64,000 nt of DNA from G942493375 sp942493375 (GTDB lineage Bacteria > Armatimonadota > UBA5829), in the NCBI GenBank assembly GCA_942493375.1, contig OW818698.1, positions 4,712,001 to 4,776,000 on the forward strand, written 5' to 3'. Positions 28,778 through 38,838 of the stretch are shown piece by piece. Position numbers and translations under genes: made by a program. The first letter of the stretch is position 1, and each line of letters begins with the position of its first letter. Below the pieces are notes generated by a model. The model was not told the DNA's origin and did no database searches. It worked only from the letters and a program-made list of their open reading frames with translations.

Positions 28778-28962
28778 ATTTGATCAGTGATATGTCATAA
28801 TCCAATGAACTCCGGGGTGAGAAATGGATGGATGGCATAATATGTATGAGGATGGGTGTGCATTCTTCTTTACTGCGACAGTGAAGGGATAAGCTTCAGA
28901 CTTCGGATTTCAGGCTTCTGTAAAAAGCATGAAATACACCAAATAAGTTCATAATAATGGGG

Positions 28963-28968
28963 TATAAT
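28963..28968 (+). promoter_or_regulatory. TATAAT -10 box for the membrane protein gene
   Basis: TATAAT about 40 bases before ATG 29008. The preceding sequence ACCAAATAAGTTCATAA and the box are conserved before the paralogue at 35566-35571, which supports function. The -35 is weak. Confidence 0.45.
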
Positions 28969-29007
28969 ATGAATCAATGCAACTATATGGTGTGATGAGG
29001 GTTGGCT

Positions 29008-29613
29008 ATGAATGCTACAATTGATAAAATGCGGACATACTTGACTTGGATTTTTGCTATACTCATCGGAACTCCTATTGTCATCGTTGTTAGTGACGAT
29101 TTATTAAAGTCCGATATTGGTAGTGATGTAATGGCTTTGGTCTGGATTGTAATTATGATATGCGGGCTGGCTTTTGATCATTTCACTTATGGATTCCGCT
29201 CAGGTACACTCAATTCCATTCAACTGATTATCAAGCATAAAAAGATATATATAGTTGGAGCGTCCATCGCATTCGCATTAACTATGGTCTCAATATTGTG
29301 TTCTGTCATTGCAACTGCCATATTGTGTAGCATCTGGATGCTGATCAGTATCCTCTGTGCAGCACGACTAAATAATCAATCGAAAAGTGAAAGCACATGT
29401 ATGTCAACCCCCATAGATAATATGATCTCTCTGAACAAGAAACAGGTTGTTGTGTTTGGGATTATCTGTGGTTTTTTATGGTCTGCTCTTCTTTTAGCAG
29501 TTATCACAAAAGTTTTGAGCTTAGCATCAGGACTGGAGATATTTGCGCTGTCGTGTGTTTTTGCAGGTCTGGCATTTTTCTTGTTCTTACGAGGGTATAA
29601 AGGGAGGGTATAA
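29008..29613 (+). CDS. Small four-helix membrane protein, paralogue of 35611-36222
   Basis: ATG 29008 (201 residues) has GAGG 7 bases upstream. About four or five hydrophobic segments are visible (LTWIFAILIGTPIVIVVSD, VMALVWIVIMICGLAFDHF, IVGASIAFALTMVSILCS, VVFGIICGFLWSALLLAVI). The protein is about 75% identical to the product of 35611-36222, and the promoter region is conserved too, so it is a segmental duplication. The C-terminus (RGYKGRV) differs from the paralogue and is built from simple GGGTATAAAG repeats, so it has probably been eroded. It could be an immunity protein for the upstream RHS tip, but the second copy lacks an RHS partner. No family recognised. Confidence 0.6.
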   Translation: MNATIDKMRTYLTWIFAILIGTPIVIVVSDDLLKSDIGSDVMALVWIVIMICGLAFDHFTYGFRSGTLNSIQLIIKHKKIYIVGASIAFALTMVSILCSVIATAILCSIWMLISILCAARLNNQSKSESTCMSTPIDNMISLNKKQVVVFGIICGFLWSALLLAVITKVLSLASGLEIFALSCVFAGLAFFLFLRGYKGRV

Positions 29614-29648
29614 AGGGGGACGGTATAAAGGAAGGGAAAAAGGTGGGG

Positions 29649-29896
29649 AAAAAGGGGACGGAGCCCTTTTTGACAACTTGTTAGTTGCTTCGGTAGTCGA
29701 GTGGAACGGAACTGCCGAAGCAAGGTAACGGTTGCAGAGAAAAGGGGACTGCCACCTGAAAGCGCCGATCAAAACCGGCGGTATGTCGGTCTATCGGGAT
29801 CTGTTGGGATATAGATCCTGATAGAATCAAAAAAGGCAAAAAAGGGCAAAAAAGGGGACTGCCACCTTTAAGAAAAAGGGGACGGAGCCCTTTTTT
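29649..29896. repeat. REP palindrome cluster upstream of the RAYT genes
   Basis: Four elements lie here. Two are A5-GGGGACGGAGCCC-T5 palindromes (29649-29671 and 29873-29896), each followed by TGACAACTTGTT. Two are GGGGACTGCCACC half-type elements (near 29738 and 29848). The palindromes match those at 30324-30347 and, inverted, 31044-31059. A copy of the 53-bp hairpin repeat (29681-29733) is embedded. These are typical REP partners of RAYT transposases. Confidence 0.75.
29681..29733. repeat. 53-bp hairpin repeat, copy 2
   Basis: Exact copy of 28725-28777. The two copies bracket the membrane protein gene at 29008-29613 as direct repeats. Confidence 0.85.
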
Positions 29897-29929
29897 GACA
29901 ACTTGTTCTATGATGTGTATACTTGACCA

Positions 29930-30349
29930 ATGCCAAGAGTAGCTCGTGATATTGTAGTGGGTGTTCCTTACCACATAACTCAAAGGGGCAACCGGCGTCA
30001 GGAAGTGTTTTTTACTGACGCCGACCGCCTCCAGTATTTATCGCATCTGAAAGATTACTCCGAAGGATACGGTCTGAATGTCCTGGCGTATTGTTTGATG
30101 ACTAATCATGTGCATATAGTGGCGGTTCCGCTCAAGCCTGATTCTCTCGCTCTCACTATGCGGACTGTTCATATGCGCCACAGCCAGATGATAAACGCAG
30201 AGTTCGGCTGGAGTGGCCATCTGTGGCAGGGGAGGTATTTCTCCTGTGCACTGGATGATCCCCACCTGTGGGCTGCGGTGCGCTATGTTGAACGTAACTC
30301 AGTCCGTGCAGGAATAATTGGAGAAAAAGGGGACGGAGCCCTTTTTTGA
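29930..30349 (+). pseudogene. Truncated RAYT transposase (partial tandem copy)
   Basis: The first ~127 codons are nearly identical to the intact RAYT at 30381, including the HVH motif (MTNHVHIVAVP). The frame then runs into the REP palindrome at 30324 and stops after GEKGDGALF. The catalytic C-terminal third is missing, so it should be inactive. The copy spans 29873-30323, a 451-base direct duplication of REP plus 5' gene, differing from the intact copy at about ten positions, most of them silent. Confidence 0.85.
30324..30347. repeat. REP palindrome before the intact RAYT
   Basis: A5-GGGGACGGAGCCC-T6, directly followed by GACAACTTGTTC and the RAYT start. It also supplies the stop for the truncated copy. 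Confidence 0.8.
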
Positions 30350-30380
30350 CAACTTGTTCTATGATGTGTATACTTGACCA

Positions 30381-31043
30381 ATGCCAAGAGTAGCTCGTGA
30401 TATTGTAGTGGGTGTTCCTTACCACATAACTCAAAGGGGCAACCGGCGTCAGGAAGTGTTTTTTACTGACGCCGACCGCCTCCAGTATTTATCGCATCTG
30501 AAAGATTACTCCGAAAGATACGGTCTGAATGTCCTGGCGTATTGTTTGATGACTAATCATGTGCATATAGTGGCGGTTCCGCTCAAGCCTGATTCTCTCG
30601 CTCTCACTATGCGGACTGTTCATATGCGCCATAGCCAGATGATAAACGCAGAGTTCGGCTGGAGCGGCCATCTGTGGCAGGGGAGGTATTTCTCCTGTGC
30701 GCTGGATGATCCCCACCTGTGGGCCGCGGTGCGCTACGTTGAACGTAATCCTGTCCGTGCAGGCATAATAGACAACGCTGGCGACTATATCTGGAGCAGC
30801 GCCGCGCATCACCTTGGTTTGAGAAAAGACACTCTGATTTCCGGCGATACAATATGGACCAGGCCGGTAGACGAATGGGATGAAGCTCTGCGCGAACCTC
30901 AAGACGAGACAATTATTGACCTGTTAAGGACCAGAACCAAAACCGGATTTCCCTGCGGAGATGAAGACTTCATAAACAAACTCTCAGAAATCCTTGGCAA
31001 ACCACTGGTAGAACGAGGTCGAGGAAGACCAAAAAACCAATAG
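30381..31043 (+). CDS. REP-associated tyrosine transposase (RAYT)
   Basis: The 220-residue protein is a Y1/HUH-superfamily transposase of the RAYT type: MPRVARDIVVGVPYHIT start, metal-binding HVH in MTNHVHIVAV, LWQGRYFSCALD, and YVERNPVRAGII near the catalytic region. The gene lies between a REP palindrome (30324-30347) and an inverted one (31044-31059), the REPtron layout. RAYTs bind and cut REP sequences as single-stranded DNA and are usually vertically inherited single-copy genes. The truncated twin 451 bases upstream shows that rearrangement happened here. Codons overlap the downstream palindrome at the stop. Confidence 0.92.
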   Translation: MPRVARDIVVGVPYHITQRGNRRQEVFFTDADRLQYLSHLKDYSERYGLNVLAYCLMTNHVHIVAVPLKPDSLALTMRTVHMRHSQMINAEFGWSGHLWQGRYFSCALDDPHLWAAVRYVERNPVRAGIIDNAGDYIWSSAAHHLGLRKDTLISGDTIWTRPVDEWDEALREPQDETIIDLLRTRTKTGFPCGDEDFINKLSEILGKPLVERGRGRPKNQ

Positions 31044-31059
31044 AAAAGGGCTCCGTCCC
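31044..31059. repeat. Inverted REP palindrome after the RAYT
   Basis: AAAAGGGCTCCGTCCC is the reverse complement of the upstream palindromes and starts directly at the RAYT stop. A degenerate copy lies at 46003-46025. Confidence 0.75.
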
Positions 31060-31743
31060 GATAGAAAAATAATTTTAAAATCTTGGAACATTTCCAATTT
31101 TCCAGCGTCTTATAGTAATGCAGGAATATAGTACGTATGTGCGACATAAGAAGCACGTGCATTCCGGATTTATTACAACCAATTCTTCTTAGCGTCTTTG
31201 CGGCTTTGCGTGAGAATTTATTCAGTTTCCATACGATGTCAATATATTGTCTACTATGACACTGCTTTACACTATTGCAACCATAAAATATAGCAAAATA
31301 GAAGCAACTAATCCGTGTGTTTCTGCAAATATCCGACAATTTCAGAAAAAAACAAGCAGGTTTCAGTAAAAAACAAGTGTGTTTTCAATCGTTTCCAAAA
31401 GGTTTTTGAGCTCAAGTCTATCCAAATGAGGCTGGCAATTTACATGAAAATATTTTCCCGAACGAACTACCTGTCAAAACGTGACATATCATCGAATACC
31501 GTGACAATACGATATCATCTCATCGTTAAAAGTGAGAGGGCAAAAAACCAACACCCAACCACATCAGGGGGAGTTGAATGTTTTATTACACACTAACATT
31601 GTTAAAACGAACTGTCCCACGCTCAAAAACTTAAAATCTGAGCTCGATTCGTTTTGGAAGATCCTGTTTTTGAATCCCAAAACGAACTTCTATACCCGTC
31701 TCACATCTTACATCTTACGTCTTACAAAAAGGAGCCATAATAG
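31060..31743. other. Intergenic, about 680 bases, no gene recognised
   Basis: AT-rich spacer. It contains GCGTCTTTGCGGCTTTGCGTG (31192-31212), a copy of the repeat also at 59101, and an inverted repeat TTCGTTTTGG/CCAAAACGAA (31648-31657, 31677-31686). Short reading frames here look like chance. CATCTTACATCTTACGTCTT just before 31744 is another simple repeat. Confidence 0.45.
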
Positions 31744-33331
<1,588 letters not shown>

Positions 33332-33390
33332 GGGAAGGGAGCTCATTTCCCATTTTCTCCGCGTCTCCGCGTGAAATCCCTTCCCTTCTT

Positions 33391-33413
33391 TCATAATTCA
33401 TAATTCATAATTT
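33391..33413. repeat. ATAATTC tandem repeat
   Basis: About three units of CATAATT. A similar array is at 44352-44380. On the minus strand the array encodes the last residues (EIMNYEL) and stop of the glycosidase-like gene. Confidence 0.7.
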
Positions 33414-35400
33414 CCTTCTCCTCTTTCCCAAGCACCAGCACCAAGGCATTTACTGGTGGCAGTGTGCACGGGATTCTCAGAACATACTCCCCGGATTCCA
33501 GATGGGGAACTATCGGGCAGAGTTTGCCGTCAGCTTCGACTCTATATACGTGATTGTAACCCCGAGAATAGTCGGGTAACGATATCAGCAGGTCTTTATA
33601 GGTATCGGTAGACAGGTTTACCAGGCCCAGTGTAATCAACTCACGATCTGTGTCTCTCGATAATATCGGCCACACATACGGTCGGTCGATTACGCAGACG
33701 GGCAGGGGTTTTCTGGCAACCCACTCGAACACATTCCTCAACTGTTCAGCTCTTGGTGTGTTTTCCATTGTGTAGGGGCTGTTAGTGCCTGTATGAGCCA
33801 GCACCGCGAATCTTTCGCTGCCAGCATTCTCAGTCACAACAACCGATGGGGACACCCGTTCACCTTTATAGTTGTTTATAAATGATATCCCGCCGCTTTC
33901 AGCCTGCAGTTCCATAAAATGCCCGGGTTGGGAAAACGCTCTCAGAGGGAATTGCCGGTTGTGGTATTTGGGGCTAAACTGCGCGCTTGTGAATGTCTCA
34001 TAACCGATATCATCTATATCAATCGCTTCTCCGCACTTAACGCCGATCCTTTCCCCAAACCCGCGCAGCCAAAGGCACTCCAGAGCCCTGGCATCAATAA
34101 CAGCGCCTGCCTTGAGTAATTCACCAATCTGCCGGTCATCGAGTGCCAGGATATCGTCACCTGCAATGAAATTGAACGCAGACGATTTGAACCCCATCGG
34201 CAGTCCCAAATTAGGCAGCCATGTGTCATACGGTCGTCCGTCAATTATCGCTCCAGACGGTTCACACCTGCGCACTGCCGGGCTGTCCTTATGTATAAAC
34301 GACCGTATTCCCTCATTCGGAGACTCAGACGGCACCAACCGCGATACAGCCTCCATATATGGGCGTTTCTCTTCCAGCATTGCAACAACATCTTCATTGT
34401 CGCTGAGAGGGTGTCCGTAAAGGTCGAAAATATTGATAGCCTGTTTATCATTGCCAAGCAGCAGACATATAGTCATCTGGAGCAGAGTCATCTGCGTTGA
34501 TTTGGAATAAGACGTGAACGGGTAGTTCTCCATCTCCACCCACAATTCAATATCCTGCCCGCAGGCATCACGCAGAAACGATGGATTCAGCAGCACCCCT
34601 GGTATGCTGTGCAGGTGAGGTTCAGTATAAATCCCGACCTGCGGCCTAACAAGAGGTCTATTATCTCCCGCCAGAGCACAGGCCAGCGCATGAATGTCCT
34701 CCCCAAACAGACCACCGGGCACGTTGGCTGTCATAATCCCCAGGCGGGTATTTGGTGAAACTGAAGTGACAGCTTCATAAATCTCTTCTGCAAATGATAC
34801 CAGCGCACCGCTCAAAGCATCCTGGCACGCACGCCGGAGTTCCATCGATCCATCGAAGTCTTTGTGCAGCGCATCCGCCATCTGCTCCCGGGTTACCGTG
34901 CTTCCATAATGCTCTGAGATACTTTCCATATGCAGAGGACAAAAACACTGCAGCCCTTCACCGAGTATATTGCGGTAATCATCGTCCACAAATATCACAT
35001 TAGGTTCCAGCTCAGCCCAGAGCTTATAGACCTCTGCCGTATACAAACGCATCTCTTTATCAAGAGGGCAAGCCCCTGCGTGAGATACATCCCCATTTAT
35101 ATTCACACGTCGCTGGAATCCGAAATCGCTGCAGCTCTCAGGGTAATAGATATGCCCCAACGTCTGGAGGACATTTATCCCAACCGTAATTCCCGCATCA
35201 CTGAAACGCTGAATACACGGTTTGATAGTAGATATATACTCCCGGTACCACTCCACCCCCGGAAACGATGGCATCTCGTCATACGGACTGGTGAACAGCA
35301 AAACCTGAGTGCAACCGATCCTCCTGCAACAGTCAATTATCTCAGTAGCACTCTCTTCAGCTCTGCTGGGATGAATAAAATATCTCAAAATAGTCTGCAA
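33391..35400 (-). CDS. Putative glycoside hydrolase-like protein (TIM barrel plus GATase-like domain)
   Basis: The 669-residue protein starts at TTG 35400 with GGAGG 6 bases upstream. The N-terminal ~330 residues look like a TIM barrel (CTQVLLFTSPYDEMPS, VIFVDDDYRNILGEG, DIELWVEMENYPFTS), with an acidic cluster (FVDDDYR) and Glu-rich strand ends. Residues ~380-470 resemble the class I glutaminase-like domain found in GH42-type galactosidases (NFIAGDDILALDDRQIGELL, LWLRGFGERIGVKCG). I lean to a GH42-like glycosidase but cannot name the family. No signal peptide. The last residues come from an ATAATTC repeat. It is convergent with the C39-DUF1573 gene. Confidence 0.5.
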   Translation of the reverse strand: MQTILRYFIHPSRAEESATEIIDCCRRIGCTQVLLFTSPYDEMPSFPGVEWYREYISTIKPCIQRFSDAGITVGINVLQTLGHIYYPESCSDFGFQRRVNINGDVSHAGACPLDKEMRLYTAEVYKLWAELEPNVIFVDDDYRNILGEGLQCFCPLHMESISEHYGSTVTREQMADALHKDFDGSMELRRACQDALSGALVSFAEEIYEAVTSVSPNTRLGIMTANVPGGLFGEDIHALACALAGDNRPLVRPQVGIYTEPHLHSIPGVLLNPSFLRDACGQDIELWVEMENYPFTSYSKSTQMTLLQMTICLLLGNDKQAINIFDLYGHPLSDNEDVVAMLEEKRPYMEAVSRLVPSESPNEGIRSFIHKDSPAVRRCEPSGAIIDGRPYDTWLPNLGLPMGFKSSAFNFIAGDDILALDDRQIGELLKAGAVIDARALECLWLRGFGERIGVKCGEAIDIDDIGYETFTSAQFSPKYHNRQFPLRAFSQPGHFMELQAESGGISFINNYKGERVSPSVVVTENAGSERFAVLAHTGTNSPYTMENTPRAEQLRNVFEWVARKPLPVCVIDRPYVWPILSRDTDRELITLGLVNLSTDTYKDLLISLPDYSRGYNHVYRVEADGKLCPIVPHLESGEYVLRIPCTLPPVNALVLVLGKEEKEIMNYEL

Positions 35401-35565
35401 AACATTCCTCCGGGATTATGTATAAGTGCATTTCTACAATTCGTCCAAAACGTCCGAATGTCCTTCATATGAGCTAAGAAGCAAGAATCCATGTTGTTCC
35501 CAAAAATTTGTTGCCTGCTATCTTTAAAAGCATAATATACACCAAATAAGTTCATAAAAATGGGG

Positions 35566-35571
35566 TATAAT
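35566..35571 (+). promoter_or_regulatory. TATAAT -10 box for the second membrane paralogue
   Basis: Same box and flank as at 28963-28968 (ACCAAATAAGTTCATAA before it), so the promoter was duplicated with the gene. Confidence 0.45.
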
Positions 35572-35610
35572 ATGAATTAGTGCAACTATTGAGTCTCGTG
35601 AGGGTTGGCA

Positions 35611-36222
35611 ATGAATGCTACAATTGATAAAGTGCGGATATACTTGACTTGGGTTGTTGGACTATTCATAGGGACTCCTATTATCCTCCTTGTCAGTGAC
35701 AATCTATTAAAGTCTGCTGTTGGTAGTGTTGTAATGGCTTTAGCATGGATTGTGATTATGATATGTGGGCTGGCTTTTGATCATTTCACCTATGGATTCC
35801 GCTCAGGCACACTCAATTCTATTCAACTGATTGTTAAGCATAAACAGATACATATAGTCGGTGCGTCCTTCGCATTCGTATTTACAATGGTCTCTATATT
35901 GTGTTCTGTCACTGCAACTGCTATATTGTGTGGCATCTGGATGCTGATCAGTATCCTTGGTGCAGTAAGACTTAATAGTCTGTCGAAAAGTGAAAGCACA
36001 TATATGTCAACAATCATAGCTAATACAATCTCTCTGAACAAGAAACCGATTGTTGTTTTTGGAATTATCTGCGGTGTATTCTGGTCCGCTCTTCTCTTTG
36101 CAGTTATCACAAAGGTCTTAAGCTTAACATCAGGACTGGAAATATTTGCGCTGTCATGTGTTCTTGCATGTTTGGTGTTTTTCCTGCTTGTAAGGTCCAT
36201 GATTAAGAGCAGAGAAATGTGA
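35611..36222 (+). CDS. Small four-helix membrane protein, paralogue of 29008-29613
   Basis: ATG 35611 (203 residues) with GAGGG upstream. It shares the same hydrophobic layout and long identical segments with the first copy, including FDHFTYGFRSGTLNS and FGIICG. The C-terminus is longer and basic (RSMIKSREM) and probably closer to the original. Many differences are conservative within the helices, so both copies were probably kept under selection. No RHS gene precedes this copy. Function unknown; membrane location is clear from sequence. Confidence 0.6.
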   Translation: MNATIDKVRIYLTWVVGLFIGTPIILLVSDNLLKSAVGSVVMALAWIVIMICGLAFDHFTYGFRSGTLNSIQLIVKHKQIHIVGASFAFVFTMVSILCSVTATAILCGIWMLISILGAVRLNSLSKSESTYMSTIIANTISLNKKPIVVFGIICGVFWSALLFAVITKVLSLTSGLEIFALSCVLACLVFFLLVRSMIKSREM

Positions 36223-36268
36223 GTAGTATCCATTGGACCCATTACGTTACTACTGAGTGGAGTTTCTG

Positions 36269-37255
36269 ATGTTTACTCGCATTTTAGTAATAATACTTCT
36301 AATATTGCTGTGCACATTTACAGTCAGCGGGAATGCAATGTGTTTCTGGGTCTTGCCGCGTTTCGCCGGCCTTGTAGTGACCTCTGATGTCCTCATTGTA
36401 GCTTGGAATGCGCACTCGTCCGCCCGGATTGCTGCCTTCGATATAAAAACAGGCAAGCTACGCTGGCAGCAGACAAAATCCAATGTGGATGCACTGGCTC
36501 CTTTGATTGGTTGTGATACAACGCTCTATGCATCTACAATGCTGGACGGTGTGTTTGTACGCGATGTGAGAACCGGAGTCTTGAAAAAACACCTGCAGCC
36601 AGGTTACAGCGGCGGCACAATAGCATGTGCACCTGGAGTCGTTCTGATCGCTAACTCCGGTGGTAAATGGTCGAATCACCTGGAGGCGTTTGATACCTCA
36701 GACTATCACTTGATGTGGAAGAGGGATATCCCAAGTTCAACCATCTGGGACATGACTTTCGATGATGGCACGTTCAAGTTGTTGATTACAAAACCCTGGA
36801 GTTACGAGATACACCAGTATCCTGCACCGCAAAAGCCTGAGATCATCATCCTGTCCGTCCAGGACGGTAAAGTAATCTCCAGAAAACCAGGGAAGCAACC
36901 CGATCTCTGGGGTAGTATACCGACAAATCTACCAAAGCCGATTTACCAATGGCTAAAAAAGAAGGGTGCCCCCGATCCAGAGACTGAGTTTGAGAACATA
37001 GGCGATTGCTGGTTCTTCGGAAGTTCGGAATACAACAACATGCCTTCAAAATTATTTGCAGTCAAAGGAGATACGGCTAGTATAGTCTGGCAGCGGTACA
37101 TCCCCCAAATCGCAGCTATTCGTCTTTATCGCGGGATTATATACGTGGCAGCGTCTAGGACATACGAATATAGCACCGACAAGAACAATTCTAGAGTGCT
37201 GGCAGTGGAACCAAAGACCGGGAAGGTTCTGTGGAGCACACGGGTGTATGATTAA
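36269..37255 (+). CDS. Secreted PQQ-like beta-propeller protein
   Basis: ATG 36269 (328 residues) has GGAG 6 bases upstream, better than the GTG at 36257. A signal peptide (LVIILLILLCTFTVSG) is followed by repeats of the PQQ/BamB propeller type: AAFDIKTGKLRWQQTK, LFAVKGDTASIVWQRY and LAVEPKTGKVLWST, each ending in the propeller Trp. It lacks a lipobox and is shorter than BamB, so it is more likely an envelope or secreted binding protein. It follows the membrane paralogue by about 46 bases on the same strand. Exact role unknown. Confidence 0.75.
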   Translation: MFTRILVIILLILLCTFTVSGNAMCFWVLPRFAGLVVTSDVLIVAWNAHSSARIAAFDIKTGKLRWQQTKSNVDALAPLIGCDTTLYASTMLDGVFVRDVRTGVLKKHLQPGYSGGTIACAPGVVLIANSGGKWSNHLEAFDTSDYHLMWKRDIPSSTIWDMTFDDGTFKLLITKPWSYEIHQYPAPQKPEIIILSVQDGKVISRKPGKQPDLWGSIPTNLPKPIYQWLKKKGAPDPETEFENIGDCWFFGSSEYNNMPSKLFAVKGDTASIVWQRYIPQIAAIRLYRGIIYVAASRTYEYSTDKNNSRVLAVEPKTGKVLWSTRVYD

Positions 37256-37269
37256 GTCTTGCGTTCTGG

Positions 37270-37308
37270 GCTTCGGTAGTTCCGTTACACTCGACTTCCG
37301 AAGCAACT
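37270..37308. repeat. Hairpin repeat, inverted third copy
   Basis: GCTTCGGTAGTTCCG...ACTTCCGAAGC: reverse complement of the core of 28725-28777 with three mismatches in 39 bases. Confidence 0.75.
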
Positions 37309-37375
37309 GTGTTCCAGCACTCATACTGTCATTCGATCTCCACCTGTAAAAGACTCCCTTCCCTCCTGTAACCCA

Positions 37376-37397
37376 AAGCCTGAAGTCTGAAGCCTTT
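37376..37397. repeat. AAGCCTGAAGTCTGAAGCC simple repeat
   Basis: AAAGCCTGAAGTCTGAAGCC and relatives recur at 28892-28920 and 44315-44347. Lies between two same-strand genes. Confidence 0.6.
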
Positions 37398-37481
37398 CTT
37401 TTCAGAAGGATATTTCTATGCCTCTGCGGAATCATATCATAAGTCGTTCTACCGGCTCACTTCCGCAATCGGGGTGGGGAG

Positions 37482-38558
37482 ATGTTCAGGATAGAGGGTA
37501 TAGCTAAGACTCCCGGAATCGCGATCGCGGTGGCTGCCGTGATCGATGTTATCCGCGGAGTGAATTCTGTAGACCCGGAAATTCTCGAAAAAGGTATGGG
37601 TAGCCTGCGTAGTCAGATTGCGTCTACCGATTATCCGGACATAATCATCGCTTGCGATTCGCTGGCTGTTGGTCTCTCCACACAGCTCCCTGGTTTGTCT
37701 ACTGCAGGCATTGCAGCAGAATCAGACACCGATGCCCCATCACTTCTCTCCAGTGTCCCATGTGTCATCGGGATTTCCGACCTGTTGACCTGTGTAGGCA
37801 AAGGGGATCTGATAATCATAGACGGTAATGAAGGCGTGGTGTATGTTGATCCTGACTCCCAGACACTGACCCATTACCAGCAGCTTCTTGGTGTCTATGG
37901 ACCTGCTAAAAGAATCCAGATTGATGACCTCACAAGCCCTGTTCTCACAGGTTCCGGTGAAATGGTGCTGGTGTATTCAGCCGTTCAAACCTCGGAAGAT
38001 TTATCTGCATGCACCCTGGACTGTCCAGATGGTTTTTTAATGCTCCAGAGAACGAGTGTTCCATTACCTTACTCGGAAGTCCTGAGCAAAGCAGCAGGCA
38101 GGCCGACCTGGATCACCCTTGAAAAAGTGACTCCGGGATTCCTTGATAGTGTTGAAACCTATGCTGCTCCTGGTCAGGTGACTGCAGTGTTCGATCCGGC
38201 AGGTTTTGACAAAGGTCTCATAGATATTACCCTTGCAACAGCTGCCAGTGCGGGTTTCCGGACAGGTGACTACGAAATCCCCTGGGTCAGCACCGGGATC
38301 ACAACCAGCGGTCCGGAACTTTTGGAAAACTTCGAAGTCTCCCATGTGCTGTTGATGGGTGGAGAATGGGAAGATGCTATTCCGGAGATCAGCCGGGTGT
38401 CCGTTGCACTGCATGGCAAGTCAGCAGACAGGGTTATGGTCTATCTTGGGGATAGGCTTGATCTAATCCCACTGGCTGTAGAGTCCGGATTCCGCTGCAT
38501 CTCTGTAAACGCCGGCCTTGCCAGAGGTGCCAAGGAACAGATCAAGAGCCTGGGGTGA
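37482..38558 (+). CDS. PtsI-like protein lacking catalytic residues
   Basis: The 358-residue protein resembles enzyme I of the PTS: GIAKTPGIAIAV at the start, GDLIIIDGNEGVVYVDPD (PEP-utiliser mobile-domain end), and a C-terminal VMVYLGDRLDLIPLAVESG followed by SVNAGLARGAKEQIKSL, as in the enzyme I barrel end. The His-containing GGxTSHxA motif is replaced by AAESDTDAPSLLSS, and the CGE motif with its Cys by YLGDRLD, so PEP phosphotransfer should not be possible. It is also much shorter than enzyme I (~570) and lacks the HPr-binding domain. A regulatory or degenerate role is inferred. GGGGAG precedes the ATG at 37482. No HPr or EII gene is near. Confidence 0.7.
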   Translation: MFRIEGIAKTPGIAIAVAAVIDVIRGVNSVDPEILEKGMGSLRSQIASTDYPDIIIACDSLAVGLSTQLPGLSTAGIAAESDTDAPSLLSSVPCVIGISDLLTCVGKGDLIIIDGNEGVVYVDPDSQTLTHYQQLLGVYGPAKRIQIDDLTSPVLTGSGEMVLVYSAVQTSEDLSACTLDCPDGFLMLQRTSVPLPYSEVLSKAAGRPTWITLEKVTPGFLDSVETYAAPGQVTAVFDPAGFDKGLIDITLATAASAGFRTGDYEIPWVSTGITTSGPELLENFEVSHVLLMGGEWEDAIPEISRVSVALHGKSADRVMVYLGDRLDLIPLAVESGFRCISVNAGLARGAKEQIKSLG

Positions 38559-38650
38559 GGGAAAGGCTTTAGAATGGAAGACTTTAGGCTTTAGGAAAAG
38601 AAATATTTAAAATAATGTTTTGCATACGATTGATGTTGGTAACATGAATG

Positions 38651-38760
38651 TGGGTGCGTTATCTCCTACTAAAGTGCAGTAACCGAGACAAATGAGCTGC
38701 CACCAGGTTGAGTGCTTCGGCACATTTTTAAGTATGGTGTCTCCTTGAGAAACGCACCCA
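38651..38760 (+). ncRNA. Candidate structured RNA (unassigned)
   Basis: The ends TGGGTGCGTT and AACGCACCCA pair over 10 bp, extended by TCTC/GAGA after a one-base bulge. Inside, GAGAC (38684-38688) pairs with GTCTC (38739-38743), CACC with GGTG, and GTGC-TTCG-GCAC is a UUCG-capped hairpin. This is a nested ~110-base fold in a non-coding gap between two 3' ends. It matches none of SRP RNA, 6S, SAM or cobalamin riboswitch consensus I know. A GAATGT on each side could instead be a target-site duplication, i.e. a MITE. Plus strand chosen because the terminator at 38794 follows; not certain. Confidence 0.35.
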
Positions 38761-38793
38761 TTTGAATGTACGGACTATTGTTGATTAAATCAA

Positions 38794-38826
38794 AAAAATG
38801 GGAGAGCTCTATGCTCTCCCATTTTT
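38794..38826. terminator. Bidirectional terminator between the PtsI-like gene side and ftsH
   Basis: AAAAATGGGAGAGC and GCTCTCCCATTTTT form a perfect 14-bp stem with loop TCTAT, with A/T-runs at both ends, so it can stop transcription both ways. It lies 13 bases after the end of ftsH. Confidence 0.9.
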
Positions 38827-38838
38827 AATGGTTAGTGG

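Larger units (their letters stand above)
28693..29007. other. RHS downstream spacer with repeats and promoter
   Basis: The 315-base spacer holds the 53-bp hairpin repeat at 28725-28777, a GCTTCAGACTTC-type repeat near 28892-28920 and the TATAAT box at 28963. No gene is seen. Confidence 0.5.

Noticed and set aside
29930..31043. IS200/IS605 insertion sequence with TnpB
   Set aside because: Only a RAYT-type transposase and REP palindromes are present; no TnpB gene or IS ends.
38651..38760. SRP RNA, SAM-type riboswitch or hammerhead ribozyme
   Set aside because: None of the conserved cores (GGAAG-AGC loop, GGCAACC element, CTGATGA...GAAA) is present in the right place.
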